From assembly GCA_018664265.1 (NCBI GenBank), contig JABJOR010000460.1:1-7192 (forward strand): 7,192 bases of DNA, in the 5' to 3' direction. A program made the translations under genes and the position numbers. The DNA comes from Rhodospirillales bacterium. GTDB taxonomy: Bacteria; Pseudomonadota; Alphaproteobacteria; Rhodospirillales; Casp-alpha2. Of this stretch, positions 6,002-7,192 are shown one piece after another (the first letter of the stretch is position 1; every line of letters begins with the position of its first letter). Below the pieces are notes generated by a model. The model searched no databases. It was given only the letters and a program-made list of their open reading frames with translations, and was not told the origin of the DNA.

Positions 6002-7192
6002 ATGTATACGACAAGTTATTACACGAAACTATTGCGTGAAGGCAAAATTTCACGGCGTGATTTTATAAATAAGACTGTTGTCGTCGGTGCGTCATTGCCT
6101 GTGGCAATGTCCTTGACCAACCAAATTGCCATGGCAGATTCACCAAACAAAGGCGGCAGATTTCGCCAGGCCATTACAGGCGGTAGCACAGGAGATAATC
6201 TGGACCCAGCCTTAATCATGGATATGTATATGGCCAATGTCAGTTTTGGACAGCTGCGTAACAATCTCACTGAGATCGGTTCAGATGGGAATCTGATCGG
6301 CGAATTGGCCGAGAGCTGGGATGTGTCTGATGATGCAATGACATGGACCTTCAAGCTCCTGAAGGGGGTCGAGTTCCATAATGGAAAGACACTGGATGCT
6401 GAAGATGTTGTTGCGTCAATCAATCATCATCGGGGTGAAGATTCAAAGTCCGCTGCCAACAGTATCGTTGAATCGATTAAAGACATTCGGACTGATGGCA
6501 AAGATGTTGTGATTTTCGAGTTATCCGGAGGGAGTGCAGATTTTCCGTATCTGTTGAGTGATTTCCATTTGTCCATTTGCCCGGCAAAAGATGGAAGTAT
6601 TGACTGGCAATCAGGTGTTGGGACCGGTGGATATGTGCTGGAGAGCTTTGAACCCGGCATATCAACAGAGACCAGACGCAACCCGAATTATTGGAAAGAG
6701 GGGCGGGCCCATTTTGATGAAATCGAGACGCTGTTTATGGCAGATGTCGTTGCACGAACCAGCGCCTTACAGTCAGGCGCAATTGATGCCATGACCCGCG
6801 TCGATCTTAAAACAGCACATCTTTTAGAGAGAAATCCGGAATTGAACGTTATTCAGACAACCGGAAATCAACATCAAACATTGCCGATGCTGACGAATGT
6901 TACGCCTTTCGATAATAATGATCTGCGCCTTGCCGTGAAATATGCGATTGATCGAGAGCAGTGGTTAAAGATTATTGCAAATGGATATGGCGCGATTGCA
7001 AATGATCACCCGATTGGACCTGCAAACACCTATTATGACGCTGAGATTGAACAACGTACTTATGACCCTGATAAGTCAAAATTCCATCTGAAGAAGGCAG
7101 GTTACGATAGTGTTGACCTCCAACTCCATACCGCCGATGCAGCCTTCGAGGGCGCAACGGATGGCGGCATCCTGTTAAAGGAAAGTGCTGCA
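6002..7192 (+). CDS. ABC transporter solute-binding protein, family 5 (Opp/Dpp type), N-terminal 397 residues
   Basis: The reading frame is open from ATG 6002 to the window end, so the C-terminal part (roughly a quarter of the usual 500-550 residues) is missing. The leader SRRDF (17-21) is a twin-arginine motif, followed by a hydrophobic stretch and an AMA cleavage site near residue 45, so export by Tat to the periplasm is predicted. GELAESWDVSDDAMTW (100-115) through FHNGKTLDAEDVV (125-137) is the family 5 signature, and later blocks such as GGYVLESFEPG and LRLAVKYAIDREQW fit the same fold. Family members bind peptides, glutathione, nickel, opines or other small compounds for an ABC importer. 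AAAGGGA lies 7 nt upstream of the ATG. The permease and ATPase genes would be expected beyond the window. It follows the M24 hydrolase by 27 bp and is likely co-transcribed, under control of the divergent LysR regulator. Confidence 0.92.
   Translation, partial: MYTTSYYTKLLREGKISRRDFINKTVVVGASLPVAMSLTNQIAMADSPNKGGRFRQAITGGSTGDNLDPALIMDMYMANVSFGQLRNNLTEIGSDGNLIGELAESWDVSDDAMTWTFKLLKGVEFHNGKTLDAEDVVASINHHRGEDSKSAANSIVESIKDIRTDGKDVVIFELSGGSADFPYLLSDFHLSICPAKDGSIDWQSGVGTGGYVLESFEPGISTETRRNPNYWKEGRAHFDEIETLFMADVVARTSALQSGAIDAMTRVDLKTAHLLERNPELNVIQTTGNQHQTLPMLTNVTPFDNNDLRLAVKYAIDREQWLKIIANGYGAIANDHPIGPANTYYDAEIEQRTYDPDKSKFHLKKAGYDSVDLQLHTADAAFEGATDGGILLKESAA

Noticed and set aside
6019..6681. Minus-strand open frames (6019-6423 and 6427-6681)
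   Set aside because: Both are antisense to the solute-binding protein, whose plus-strand frame runs uninterrupted to the window end with a Tat leader and the family 5 signature.
1..7192. Mobile elements, tRNA or CRISPR array as the basis for a defence or transfer system
   Set aside because: No transposase, integrase, tRNA-like cloverleaf, long terminal repeat or regularly spaced repeat was found on either strand.

Overview
The window looks like a chromosomal accessory region of a Gram-negative bacterium, most probably an alphaproteobacterium, possibly marine, of moderate GC. This is inferred from the style of the proteins: a non-pyrrolysine MttB-family methyltransferase, a family 5 solute-binding protein with a twin-arginine leader, and a LysR regulator with an NFDIRILRIF-type N-terminus. 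No RNA gene, insertion sequence, integrase or CRISPR array was seen.

Left part (1-3316): a partial gene on the minus strand (1-392) encodes the N-terminus of a trimethylamine methyltransferase (MttB) family protein. It is divergent from a compact three-gene operon: a four-cluster [4Fe-4S] ferredoxin-like subunit (711-1190), a tungsten-type aldehyde:ferredoxin oxidoreductase (1222-3054), and a MoaD/ThiS-like sulfur carrier ending in Gly-Gly (3065-3316). The likely logic is that the MoaD-like protein supplies dithiolene sulfur for the pterin cofactor, the large subunit oxidises an aldehyde (or reduces an acid), and the ferredoxin-like subunit passes the electrons on. No FAD/NAD(P)H subunit lies in the window. 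The shared intergenic region has a symmetric TATAAT element and a pair of inverted repeats that could be a control region.

Middle (3317-4825): the convergent gap after the MoaD gene holds no recognisable gene. A minus-strand LysR-type regulator follows (3636-4553). The divergent gap upstream of it carries a 14-bp perfect palindrome and a second inverted repeat.

Right part (4826-7192): an M24-family metallohydrolase (creatinase/prolidase fold) is followed 27 bp later by the start of a Tat-exported family 5 (Opp/Dpp-type) ABC transporter binding protein that runs off the window. The LysR gene, hydrolase and binding protein together look like an uptake-and-hydrolysis module for a small amide-bonded or peptide-like nutrient. 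The hydrolase keeps all five metal ligands but lacks the three accessory histidines of aminopeptidase P, so its substrate is probably not an ordinary Xaa-Pro peptide. This module appears visibly more AT-rich than the oxidoreductase operon.
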